This document shows, in pieces, positions 43,818-52,279 of a stretch of DNA of 64,000 bases; within the stretch, counting starts at the first letter, position 1, and the number at the start of each line of letters is the position of its first letter. The notes below the pieces were generated by a model. The model did no database searches. It was not told the DNA's origin and saw nothing but the letters and a program-made list of their open reading frames with translations. The stretch is from JAAYJR01 sp964540755. Lineage in GTDB: Bacteria; Bacteroidota; Bacteroidia; Bacteroidales; Prolixibacteraceae. The stretch is taken from NCBI GenBank assembly GCA_964540755.1, contig CAZIOB010000122.1:1-64000 (forward strand). The letters are read 5' to 3'. The position numbers and the translations under genes were made by a program.

Positions 43818-44849
43818 ATGGGCTCTTCAGAAAAAAAAATATCAGGACAAGATCTGAAAATGCTTAAAAATTTTGGGTTTAAGGACTATAATAATTTGCA
43901 TAAATACTTTAATATTCTAAGGTACGGCATCACTGACAGAACCAAAGTCTATGATTTCAGATGGCGGTATATAATTATATCAAAATATAAGAATTATAAT
44001 TCTCCTGTAAAAAAAGAACTAATCAAATTTCATTTAGAATATGAAGATTATTTACTGAAGCACCGTTCCGGAAGAAAATGGGGATTGCCGCCCAAAACAA
44101 TCAAACAGATGGAGTTTCTTTTTGACAAACTTCAGCGGCCATGGATATTATCAAAGAAATATAATTACAAAAATCTTTATATAATCAGTGATCCTAATAA
44201 AAATATATGGTTCAGGGCTATAGATAATTATCAAATGATCACTGCAGCTGATATCTGCTACATAGCATCTCCCAGATTCGGCACAAAAACAAAACCCGAA
44301 CCAACATATAAATGTACACTTAACTGGAACGAGTGTGTAAATACTTACAAAAAGGTAAGGAATAAAGGAACGCTTTGGGTGCCGGAAGACTATGATACTG
44401 CTTTAATTATAAGTGACAATATTACTTCAACATGGGATTCAAAAAAAGGAGACTGGGAACCATGGCAAAAAAACAGATGGCTCATCAAGGCACATAATGC
44501 TAACAGATATATCAACCAGGCTGCTCTCAGACACGGACATCAATTATATTCCGGTAGTTGGGCAGAGATACCGAGAAAGATATATCAAAAAGCAAAACAG
44601 CCATTACCAAAAAGAAACGTAAATTTTCATGATGTTGCAAATTTTGTCCATAAAGAAGCACTTAAAGGCATTGGAGTAGCCTCCTTTCTAATAAGGTTAG
44701 CATGGTGTGTAGGAGGCTCACGTGCAGGAAAAATAATAGGCAGTTATGTAAAAGCACATGGTTTGAAAGAATACTGGAAAAATCCGAAAAACTCAAAACA
44801 TATACCGGGAAACTCAAGAGCAGGAAAAATAATACACAGCTCCAGGTGA
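43818..44849 (+). CDS. unrecognised VgrG/PAAR-linked protein, copy 2 (candidate T6SS cargo)
   Basis: 343 residues from the ATG at 43818, paralogous to the protein at 40425 but strongly diverged. Shared marks are MLKNFGF, DFRWR, EDY, RPW, IWFRA, DICY, LNWNECV, DYDTALIISDNITSTW, GDWEPW, FHDVANFV and a C-terminal hydrophobic part with VGGSRAGKIIGSY. This copy has an extra C-terminal tail of about 25 residues that repeats SRAGKII. No signal peptide. Codon use looks more AT-rich than the neighbouring structural genes, which hints at separate acquisition. No immunity-like gene follows; tssN starts 128 bases on. Function unknown. Confidence 0.8.
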   Translation: MGSSEKKISGQDLKMLKNFGFKDYNNLHKYFNILRYGITDRTKVYDFRWRYIIISKYKNYNSPVKKELIKFHLEYEDYLLKHRSGRKWGLPPKTIKQMEFLFDKLQRPWILSKKYNYKNLYIISDPNKNIWFRAIDNYQMITAADICYIASPRFGTKTKPEPTYKCTLNWNECVNTYKKVRNKGTLWVPEDYDTALIISDNITSTWDSKKGDWEPWQKNRWLIKAHNANRYINQAALRHGHQLYSGSWAEIPRKIYQKAKQPLPKRNVNFHDVANFVHKEALKGIGVASFLIRLAWCVGGSRAGKIIGSYVKAHGLKEYWKNPKNSKHIPGNSRAGKIIHSSR

Positions 44850-44977
44850 TTTTATATCTCAATGGTATTCAAAATAGAAAAATCAACTTTTACATCTATT
44901 ATAACACACTAAATATAAATATGTCTTGAAAAATCGCTTATTCTTTCCTATTTTTATAAAAAATAAAACTACTGCAA

Positions 44978-45880
44978 ATGAGCGGAACAAGTCTGGCACT
45001 GAAAATCGGCAGCCTGGTACTCGGACTGGGTACTTTTTTTATAATGTTTAAAAAAGTGAAAGGATTAAAAAGATACGGCTGGTCCAGTCTTTTTTATGTC
45101 CTGGTAGTTTCACTGCTAATATCGGCATCTTCACTTTTCCTTTTCCTCAAACCCAATATGGGTGAAATGACCATAATAATATTTGCCCAGTTAATTATTA
45201 TTTTCCTTGGGACGTTGCATGTATTCCTCTCAAAAAAATTACTTCCCTGGTATCAGGAACATACCTTTGGAATGCAATTGGTTTTTATAATCTGCATCCT
45301 TCTCTTTGGCTATTTCTTTTTTAACATGGCTTTTACTTTTTTGGCCGACCCGGCTGTTGAATTTGTATGGTACCTGTCATTACTGTGGTTTCTGGTTCCT
45401 GTGATTCTTGATCAAACTATAATTAAACTTCTTGAAGTGCCACCTAAAGAATATAAAAGCTGGAAATACCCCCTTAATGTCACAATTGAGGATCCGAGTG
45501 ACCAGGAGATGGAAAATCCCGTGGTCATAAGCTTTGTATTTAAAAAAAATAATTCTGTTGATGAAGTTACAACATTCAGGGCAAAAGCCCCGCTGGCAAT
45601 GTCGCTCGGCAGACTCTTCTATTTTTTTATTAATGATTATAACAGCCGGCATCCGGAGGCTCCCGTTTCATTTACCAATAAAAATAATAAACCGGATGCG
45701 TGGATTTTTTTCAAATTAAAAAGCAAATTTTTAGGACTAAAAATAGCTCTTGATCCGGATAACACGATCTCAGCAAACGGAATAAGAGAAAATGATGTAT
45801 TACTATGCAGCAGAGCCGTTAATAATGAAGAAGAACAGGCAAACCAGGTTGTTGACAGTAAAGACTCTGTTAACGGTTAA
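44978..45880 (+). CDS. tssN: T6SS membrane protein TssN (subtype iii)
   Basis: 300 residues with five predicted transmembrane helices (about 5-25, 38-58, 65-86, 97-117 and 127-147) followed by a soluble cytoplasmic domain (about 160-285). This agrees with TssN, one of the subtype-iii proteins that replace the TssJ-TssL-TssM membrane complex of proteobacteria. It probably anchors the baseplate at the inner membrane. Position between the VgrG modules and tssO supports the call. I identify it by topology and context more than by a motif. Confidence 0.78.
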   Translation: MSGTSLALKIGSLVLGLGTFFIMFKKVKGLKRYGWSSLFYVLVVSLLISASSLFLFLKPNMGEMTIIIFAQLIIIFLGTLHVFLSKKLLPWYQEHTFGMQLVFIICILLFGYFFFNMAFTFLADPAVEFVWYLSLLWFLVPVILDQTIIKLLEVPPKEYKSWKYPLNVTIEDPSDQEMENPVVISFVFKKNNSVDEVTTFRAKAPLAMSLGRLFYFFINDYNSRHPEAPVSFTNKNNKPDAWIFFKLKSKFLGLKIALDPDNTISANGIRENDVLLCSRAVNNEEEQANQVVDSKDSVNG

Positions 45881-46029
45881 GAGAGATACTATTAATTTTT
45901 ATAAATGAAACAAGCATAATTGAAAAATAATCCGGGAGTGCGATAAAATGCAAGTTCCAAATTATACCTTTAAAAGTGAACAATTTGAATCATATGTAAT
46001 TTTTACTAAAAACATTAAATATAATACAG

Positions 46030-46665
46030 ATGAAACCGCTTAACAAAAAAGAACGTAACAAGGCATTTTTTAAAGTTGTGGGATTATTCCTGATAAGTTT
46101 CATAATTGCCCTTTTAGTGGGATTTACTACAATGAATACCGGCAGTCTGGCAGATAAACAGTCGAGAAGTGAGCTTCAAAAAATTAAAGACCATCTAAAA
46201 TTTCAGGAAGAAATTTTTGCTCCTAATGTTAATGAGGCAACTTTATTGCTCGAAAAATTACCCAATTATAAAGATGAGGGTGAAAACAAAGAGGTGTTAA
46301 ACCAGGATATTGCTGCCCTTGTAAGCAAAACAAAAAATGAAATCGCGGAAGAGGAATCGTGGGAAACAACTATGTATAAAAATGTTATTCAGGCATTGTC
46401 TGATCTCCAATTGGCATATAATGAGCAAATATCCCTAAGGGAAGAAATAGGCGATTCAGATGAAGCAACACAAAGATTACAGGATTGCATTAATGAAAGG
46501 AATCAACTCCAGAATCAGGTAAACACCTTAAAAGCAGGTGGCGGAGGAGGCGCCGATTGTGCCCAGTGTGAAAAAAATCTCAAGGATGCCCAACAAAAAT
46601 TAAGGCAGTGTAACCTGGAGAATAAGGCGCTGAAACAGGAAATCGAGAGAATAAGAAACCGGTGA
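46030..46665 (+). CDS. tssO: T6SS membrane protein TssO (subtype iii)
   Basis: 211 residues: a short basic cytoplasmic start, one transmembrane helix (about 13-34, VGLFLISFIIALLVGF), then a long periplasmic part rich in coiled-coil heptads. Near residue 167 a Gly-rich linker (GGGGGADCAQC) with a Cys-x2-Cys pair separates two coiled segments. This is the TssO pattern of Bacteroidota T6SS, which spans from inner membrane into the periplasm. It ends the + unit; the - unit ends 77 bases further, tail to tail. Confidence 0.75.
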   Translation: MKPLNKKERNKAFFKVVGLFLISFIIALLVGFTTMNTGSLADKQSRSELQKIKDHLKFQEEIFAPNVNEATLLLEKLPNYKDEGENKEVLNQDIAALVSKTKNEIAEEESWETTMYKNVIQALSDLQLAYNEQISLREEIGDSDEATQRLQDCINERNQLQNQVNTLKAGGGGGADCAQCEKNLKDAQQKLRQCNLENKALKQEIERIRNR

Positions 46666-46741
46666 ATCTTTATCCATATGTTCCTTACTCCCGGGGCAGG
46701 CTGTCCTGCTAAGGGTAAAAAATTATTATAAATACTTCTTT

Positions 46742-49700
46742 TTAATTCAACTTGCCAAAAGGATCGGTTTTTAGAATTATTGCCTGCTGCTTATTATTTT
46801 TTTTCTGAGTCCCGGTAATCAGATATCCCCCGTCACTTGCCCGGATAAGGTCCATGACAAACTGATCCCCTTCCATAGTAATATTCTCATACTTAATCAG
46901 AACTTCCCCCGTTTGATCAATCCAAAACAGGGAAATGTCATAGTCAACACCATTATAAGCATGACTGGCAACAACATATCCATCTTCTATTTTGATCATT
47001 GATGGCTTGTATTTAAATATATCTTCTTTTTTAACCGGACAGGGAAGCATATTTGCACATTCAGTCGGTCCGCCATCACTGGAAATCAAAATAAAACTAA
47101 TTTCGTAAATATCCCTGTTTTCAACATTCTCTTTAGCGCGCAAAACAGCATAACCACCCTGATAAGACTCCTTGATATCACACCCTAATATATTCATTTC
47201 TGAACTGATTAGTTTCATCTCGCCATGCCCCCTCCGGTCTATTTTACCAAAAAGAATCATCATGGATGAATTTTCGTTTTCCTGCCAGTAACCTGTCAGC
47301 GCAAAACCACCGTCTCCTGTAGGGATAATATCAGTAGCCATCTTTTTCCCGACATACTTAAAAGTACGGTCAACAAGAGGAATGATTCTCCCTCTGTTAT
47401 CTGTTTTCTGGAACATAATATCGACTGGATATCTGTCATTCAACATATTGGCAACCACGCCAATTTCATTGGTTCTGCCAAAAGCTATTTTCGGTGAAGC
47501 CAGGTCAGTTGCATAATTCTTATTCTGCATAAAAATTACATGATCTCCCTTCTTCAAAGAAGATCCTAATAACTGAACCAGCATCTTGCCTTCCTTATTA
47601 ATACCAACAATCATAAATTCTTCTCCACTTGATAACGGAACAATATTATATGCCTGATATTCAAGTTTTTCACTTTTAATAACTTTTCCACTATTATTAA
47701 TTTTCAAGATTTCTGATTCCCTGCCCCGGTATCCGGTAATTATCAGATAATCTTCATTTAAAGACACAGCAGAATAAGCATTCTCCGGATTTCCCCTGAG
47801 ATCATCTGATTGCACAAAAGTGGAATAACTACTGACAAGTTTTATCTCTTTTGTAACTTTATGTCTTTCACCGGTCGGGGAATTAACTGCCTCCAGAGTG
47901 ATGATATAATTACCGGGAACTTTATAGTAATGAGTAGGCGCCACTTCCGATGATTCATTATTTTCCGAATCAAAATCTCCAAAATTCCATTTATAGGCGT
48001 CGGCATTAACAGAAAGATTTTTAAATCCGGCATTTACCGGCACATTGTCATTCTCCAGGATAACTTCAAATTCAGCAACCGGCGGCTCCGGAGGCTTTCC
48101 TACCACAACTGTTCTTTCCGAAGTGCTCTTCTGGCCGGATTCTTCATTTGCAACTTCAAGAGTAACAGTATATTGACCAGCTTTTTCATATATATGTTCA
48201 GGTTCCTTTTCTGCTGATGAGTTTAAATTACCAGAGGCAGGATCTCCGAAATTCCATGAATAACCGGTTGCATTTACCGAAGAATTTGAAAAAAGTACCT
48301 TAGCCGGCGCTGTTGCATTATTATTACGAACAGTGAATTCTGCAACAGGAGATATTGCCGGGGCAGTCAACTTATCTGTCTCCTCATTAAAGCCTGCTGT
48401 CGGCCTGACTGCAGGTTCTGTCGATCCTTTTATTACAACATAATCGATCGCGGTGCTTTCTTTGGTAAATCCCTGCCGCGAAGCTGTAAGCACCACTTTA
48501 TACCTGCCTGCTTTTTTATAAGTATGAACAGGATTGGTTTTTCCTGATATGTTCTCGCTTCCTGAATCGGGATCGCCAAAATCCCATTCATATTTTTCTG
48601 CATTTACAGAATTGTTTTCAAAAATTATTGTTGCAGGTCCCAGCACATTATTGTTTTTTATTGAAAACACTGCATCAGGCGGCTTTGGCAACTCGCTTAT
48701 TGTGATAACCTCTTTATACCTAACCGGCTTTTTCTGTCCTTCTGCCCAGGCAGAAAGTTCAACTTCATAATTGCCGGGACTGGAATAGAGATGCGCCGGG
48801 TCAGCCTCTTCCGAAGAATTCTTTGATCCTGAATCAGGATCATCAAAATCCCATTCAAATCTGGAAGCATTAACTGAAGTGTTCTTAAAGACCACCGTGG
48901 AAGGCGCCGTTTCGGATGACATAGTATAGATATATTTTGCTTCGGCAATTTGTTGTTGTCCCACAATAACATCCTTTGTAACCGTATCAGACAGCCCGCT
49001 AAAGTTGTTTCTGACAATGAGTCTGACATTATAAGTACCCGGGTTTTTATATTTGTACTTTGGATTTTCTTTATCAGATTCATTCTTTCTGCTGCCACTT
49101 GACGGATCACCAAAATTCCACTGGTATGTATCTGCATTAACAGATGAATTAACAAAATCAACCTTTGCCGGGGGCATTTGGTTATTTCCTTCAATTTTAA
49201 AATCAGCAATAACCGGATCATGAGTTTTAATTTCGATACTTTGATAATAAGTATTTTCAAGATTTAACCGGGTATTTCTGGCAGTTAGCGCAATAGAATA
49301 TATTCCACCTTTTTTGTATATATGTGAGGGATCCTTCTCAAAAGAAATATTCTCTCCAACGGAAGAAGGATCACCGAAGTTCCATTGATATTCATTAGCA
49401 AATGATGAACTATTGACGAAATCCACTTTGCAGGGAGCATAGCCTTTATTCCCCAGGGAAGCTATCTGAAAAACAGCACGCGGTTCATTTTCTTTATATG
49501 CAAATATATCAACATTTACATTTTTAATATCCCCTTCAAAATCATCTTCATAATACCATACAATGGCTTTTTCTTTACCCGGGCTGATATTAGGACCAAT
49601 ATCACCGTAAGCTGTTGATGCCTTAACCTGTTTCCCCTCATAAGTAAGCAATAAAACCACACTGAATGATTTTATATCTTCAGCTGAAGTTATATCATAG

Positions 49701-49831
49701 GTAATCAAAAGTTTGCCGTCATCAGAAATACTTTTTGAAACATTTGAGGCAAAATTTTCCTGTGACAAAGCAATTTTTCCAACCAGTGATAAAATCAGCA
49801 CTAATGCAACATGGTTAAATATTAATCTCAT
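46742..49831 (-). CDS. large secreted six-PKD protein, probable envelope part of the T6SS
   Basis: 1,029 residues with a signal peptide (LVLILSLVGKIALSQ), a beta domain (about 25-120), six PKD-type repeats each with a WNFGDP/WDFGDP-like core (about 125-690) and a C-terminal domain (about 695-1029) with repeated GGYxITG-type strands like a beta-propeller. It lacks a T9SS sorting domain and a lipobox, so it is likely periplasmic. It is 43 bases after tssF in one operon. TssP, TssQ and TssR are not recognisable in the window, so this protein may do part of their periplasmic work. Role inferred from place only. Confidence 0.75.
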   Translation of the reverse strand: MRLIFNHVALVLILSLVGKIALSQENFASNVSKSISDDGKLLITYDITSAEDIKSFSVVLLLTYEGKQVKASTAYGDIGPNISPGKEKAIVWYYEDDFEGDIKNVNVDIFAYKENEPRAVFQIASLGNKGYAPCKVDFVNSSSFANEYQWNFGDPSSVGENISFEKDPSHIYKKGGIYSIALTARNTRLNLENTYYQSIEIKTHDPVIADFKIEGNNQMPPAKVDFVNSSVNADTYQWNFGDPSSGSRKNESDKENPKYKYKNPGTYNVRLIVRNNFSGLSDTVTKDVIVGQQQIAEAKYIYTMSSETAPSTVVFKNTSVNASRFEWDFDDPDSGSKNSSEEADPAHLYSSPGNYEVELSAWAEGQKKPVRYKEVITISELPKPPDAVFSIKNNNVLGPATIIFENNSVNAEKYEWDFGDPDSGSENISGKTNPVHTYKKAGRYKVVLTASRQGFTKESTAIDYVVIKGSTEPAVRPTAGFNEETDKLTAPAISPVAEFTVRNNNATAPAKVLFSNSSVNATGYSWNFGDPASGNLNSSAEKEPEHIYEKAGQYTVTLEVANEESGQKSTSERTVVVGKPPEPPVAEFEVILENDNVPVNAGFKNLSVNADAYKWNFGDFDSENNESSEVAPTHYYKVPGNYIITLEAVNSPTGERHKVTKEIKLVSSYSTFVQSDDLRGNPENAYSAVSLNEDYLIITGYRGRESEILKINNSGKVIKSEKLEYQAYNIVPLSSGEEFMIVGINKEGKMLVQLLGSSLKKGDHVIFMQNKNYATDLASPKIAFGRTNEIGVVANMLNDRYPVDIMFQKTDNRGRIIPLVDRTFKYVGKKMATDIIPTGDGGFALTGYWQENENSSMMILFGKIDRRGHGEMKLISSEMNILGCDIKESYQGGYAVLRAKENVENRDIYEISFILISSDGGPTECANMLPCPVKKEDIFKYKPSMIKIEDGYVVASHAYNGVDYDISLFWIDQTGEVLIKYENITMEGDQFVMDLIRASDGGYLITGTQKKNNKQQAIILKTDPFGKLN

Positions 49832-49874
49832 TTTCTTCTCTATTTATAGTTCATATTCAGAACAAATACTCTCT

Positions 49875-51731
49875 TTATTTAATAAAAATCCTGTAAGGCA
49901 GTATGTTCACCGACTCATTTTTCAACCTTAGCTTCAGACTTTCAGTTTTATGCCATATATCATCAGAAGATAAATTATTGCCATCGGCTAAACTGAGATA
50001 AATATCAAGCGTGCGGGATACACCCTTACCTTGTTCATGAAGAATACTTACCCCGTTTTTTACTTCGGCTGACTCCAGGTCACTACTGAAAATTTCAAAA
50101 CATAAAGCTTTTATATCCTCACGGGTAACAACCCTGCCTCTTGACAAAAGTGATCTTCTCAGTTTATTCAGTTTATCTTCACGGGAAAGTTTCTCCCTGC
50201 CCCCTATAGTCTGAGTAAGCAATATTACGTTTTTATCCTCAATATCAACTCCTTTATAAACAGACAAAGCAGTACCCGGCCTTATATTGTTAGCTAAACT
50301 CCCTATGACAGACCAAAACTGCACATTAATCTTATCATAGTCGGAATTGGATTCCAGTATGAGATAAGACCTTAGATCATCCCCTCCACCCTTGCCTCCG
50401 ATCCTTTGCTCTAATCTGGTAATTATCTGGTCAAGCTGTTTTAGCTCAAAGGATACCAGATCACTGCCCTTTATCGAAAATGCCGCGGCTTCATCCCTCA
50501 CCAGATCTATAAGATTTTTTAGCGATTCCCGGGCATCGCTCGAATCGAAACGGCCAACACCTCCCTGCCTGATAATATACGTATTTTTTTTATCTTCGCT
50601 GGCATCGGTTGCATATATGGGCATATAGACCTCATCTTTGCTGTCCGACACCCTGTTTATGTCAAAAAACAGATCATCAGTCATAAGAGGGATTACATTG
50701 GTCCCTTTTGTAACAGAATGTGTATATTCATTCACCTCCCTGTTCATCACCGGAAATGAATTTATGGAGATTACCAGTTCATTCAGATCTTCAAAAGAAA
50801 AAGGCTGTTTAAGATCTATCTCTACCCAGAGTATCTCTTTATTCAGAATATCTGATCGTCCTTCCCTGAAAAATTCCTGAAGAATATGTGGTTCATCTTC
50901 GTTAATTATAAAGTCCTTTTGACGGTAATTTCCATTAATCAGGGTCATAAAACTTTTATTGTAAAAGTCATTTATAAAATTCCTGGCCCTGAATGAAAGG
51001 TCATTTTCCTTTTTCAACATGATATCCAGAGAGTTGGCATTGGATGCCAAGCTTGTTGACATTCCGTTATTAAAAATGACATCCCTGCCGTTAATCTTCC
51101 ATGTAGCTTTATGCAATGCATTGTAAAAACGATCTTCTGTTTTAATATTTTTAAATGAGAAAAACAGTGAAAGACCATCAATTATATCGATCAGAGAATC
51201 CATTTGTATTCCAACAAAAAATCTGGAGTTGTCACCTGCAATCTTTTTAACGCTCTCTGCAATAACCTCTTTAAGCCGCCCTTCAACCTCATATAAATAT
51301 TTTCCTGCAAACAGAAATTTCACCTCTCCGTTAAATAATTTACAATCTGTTGTCGGGGTGAAATAGACATTTTTTTTCTCTGCTGCCTGATTATTATCTG
51401 TTAATCCATGAATTTCTTTGGTGAAATAAAACTGATAAAATTCGTTTATTCTTATGCCGGGCTGTAATGGCCTTGCAGATGCAACAGCATGAGCAGGGAA
51501 ATGAGTAAACATGTTCCGGTCAAAAAGTAAATCAAGCAACTTTTCAGCCACCCTGGAATCTGCATTGTTGATCTCCTTTGAAACATTATTAATCTCTTCG
51601 GCAAGCGAGCCAATTATTAATCCAAGGACAGGATCAAAAGAACTTATATCCTGCACATCGGGATATCCCCATATTTTGGAGGCATTCCGGATCATTCTTC
51701 TTTTTATTGATTCTACTGTATCAACAGGCAT
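49875..51731 (-). CDS. tssF: T6SS baseplate protein TssF
   Basis: Baseplate wedge subunit, 618 residues. The N-terminus (IKRRMIRNASKIWGYPD, FDPVLGLIIGSLAEEIN) is characteristic of the Bacteroidota TssF/VasA branch; the middle carries the LEQRIGGKGGGDDLRSYL region and the C-terminus a LRRSLLSRGRVVTREDIKAL segment. It works with TssE, TssG and TssK to build the baseplate around VgrG. The order tssG-K-E-F on the minus strand is compact, with a 98-base gap before this gene that holds an inverted repeat. Confidence 0.9.
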   Translation of the reverse strand: MPVDTVESIKRRMIRNASKIWGYPDVQDISSFDPVLGLIIGSLAEEINNVSKEINNADSRVAEKLLDLLFDRNMFTHFPAHAVASARPLQPGIRINEFYQFYFTKEIHGLTDNNQAAEKKNVYFTPTTDCKLFNGEVKFLFAGKYLYEVEGRLKEVIAESVKKIAGDNSRFFVGIQMDSLIDIIDGLSLFFSFKNIKTEDRFYNALHKATWKINGRDVIFNNGMSTSLASNANSLDIMLKKENDLSFRARNFINDFYNKSFMTLINGNYRQKDFIINEDEPHILQEFFREGRSDILNKEILWVEIDLKQPFSFEDLNELVISINSFPVMNREVNEYTHSVTKGTNVIPLMTDDLFFDINRVSDSKDEVYMPIYATDASEDKKNTYIIRQGGVGRFDSSDARESLKNLIDLVRDEAAAFSIKGSDLVSFELKQLDQIITRLEQRIGGKGGGDDLRSYLILESNSDYDKINVQFWSVIGSLANNIRPGTALSVYKGVDIEDKNVILLTQTIGGREKLSREDKLNKLRRSLLSRGRVVTREDIKALCFEIFSSDLESAEVKNGVSILHEQGKGVSRTLDIYLSLADGNNLSSDDIWHKTESLKLRLKNESVNILPYRIFIK

Positions 51732-51780
51732 CCTTTTCTATTTTTGATTTCTATATTTTTTACCCTGATGGTATTTTTTT

Positions 51781-51822
51781 ATACTCTATGGATAATTGTA
51801 ATAATTTTCACCCTTAGAGTAT
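51781..51822 (-). repeat. 8-bp inverted repeat between tssE and tssF
   Basis: ATACTCTA (51781-51788) and TAGAGTAT (51815-51822), exact reverse complements with a 26-base spacer, in the 98-base gap between the two genes. In the minus direction an A-tract rather than T-tract follows, so it is not a terminator; it could be an operator or an mRNA-stability hairpin. It shares TACTCTA with other T6SS gaps. Confidence 0.45.
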
Positions 51823-51829
51823 TGAAAAT

Positions 51830-52258
51830 TCAGTAAGACAGCGGCCCGATAAAAAATGCTTCCGCATGCTGAAAAGGTTCATTTGTTTTATCTATAATGC
51901 CATCTATTATCATCTTTATCTGGGTCTTAATCCTTCTATTATTAATCCTGGTATTGATTTCAACCTGATCGATCTGAAGATCTATATTTACATTTATCAA
52001 TCTTTTTTCATTATTACGGATAGAATTCAGTATTGATTTTTTCAAAATATCTTTCAGGGAATAGGTATTATAAATATTTTCAAAATCATAGTCTGATATC
52101 TCTGTGCCGAAAAAGGGATCATGCCTGACCTCATTGTATGATGTCATGGTAATCAGATGTATCATATTGTGAATGGACCTTTTTACATCGATCCTTCGCA
52201 AATCTTTCTGATTGATAACTTTATTCAGCGCAAGAGGTATATCAAGATAATCAGCCAC
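51830..52258 (-). CDS. tssE: T6SS baseplate protein TssE (gp25-like)
   Basis: 142 residues of the gp25/GPW type lysozyme-like baseplate protein that joins sheath to baseplate. The conserved region includes IHLITMTSYNEVRHDPFFG, with the Glu-x-Arg of the EPR-like core, and the C-terminal beta strands (NVDLQIDQVEIN-like). It follows tssK by 21 bases. Size and place agree with TssE. Confidence 0.85.
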   Translation of the reverse strand: MADYLDIPLALNKVINQKDLRRIDVKRSIHNMIHLITMTSYNEVRHDPFFGTEISDYDFENIYNTYSLKDILKKSILNSIRNNEKRLINVNIDLQIDQVEINTRINNRRIKTQIKMIIDGIIDKTNEPFQHAEAFFIGPLSY

Positions 52259-52279
52259 TATAAATTCTTTATATTAATA

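Larger units (their letters stand above)
38043..44849 (+). repeat. tandem duplicated module: vgrG-PAAR-unknown protein, two copies
   Basis: Copy 1 covers 38043-41342 and copy 2 covers 41638-44849. Each has a vgrG, a PAAR gene and a member of one unrecognised protein family, in the same order and direction, with similar spacing. The vgrG and PAAR genes are closely similar between copies, the third genes are more diverged. Copy 2 looks more AT-rich by eye, especially its third gene. Confidence 0.85.

Noticed and set aside
45948..46043. 31-codon frame upstream of and overlapping tssO (starts M-Q-V-P-N-Y)
   Set aside because: Overlaps the tssO start in another frame, has no recognisable features and no ribosome-binding site; likely chance.
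46690..46720. GC-rich hairpin (GCAGG-CTGT-CCTGC) between the convergent T6SS units as a bidirectional terminator
   Set aside because: Only 5 bp of stem and no adjacent T-tract on either strand.
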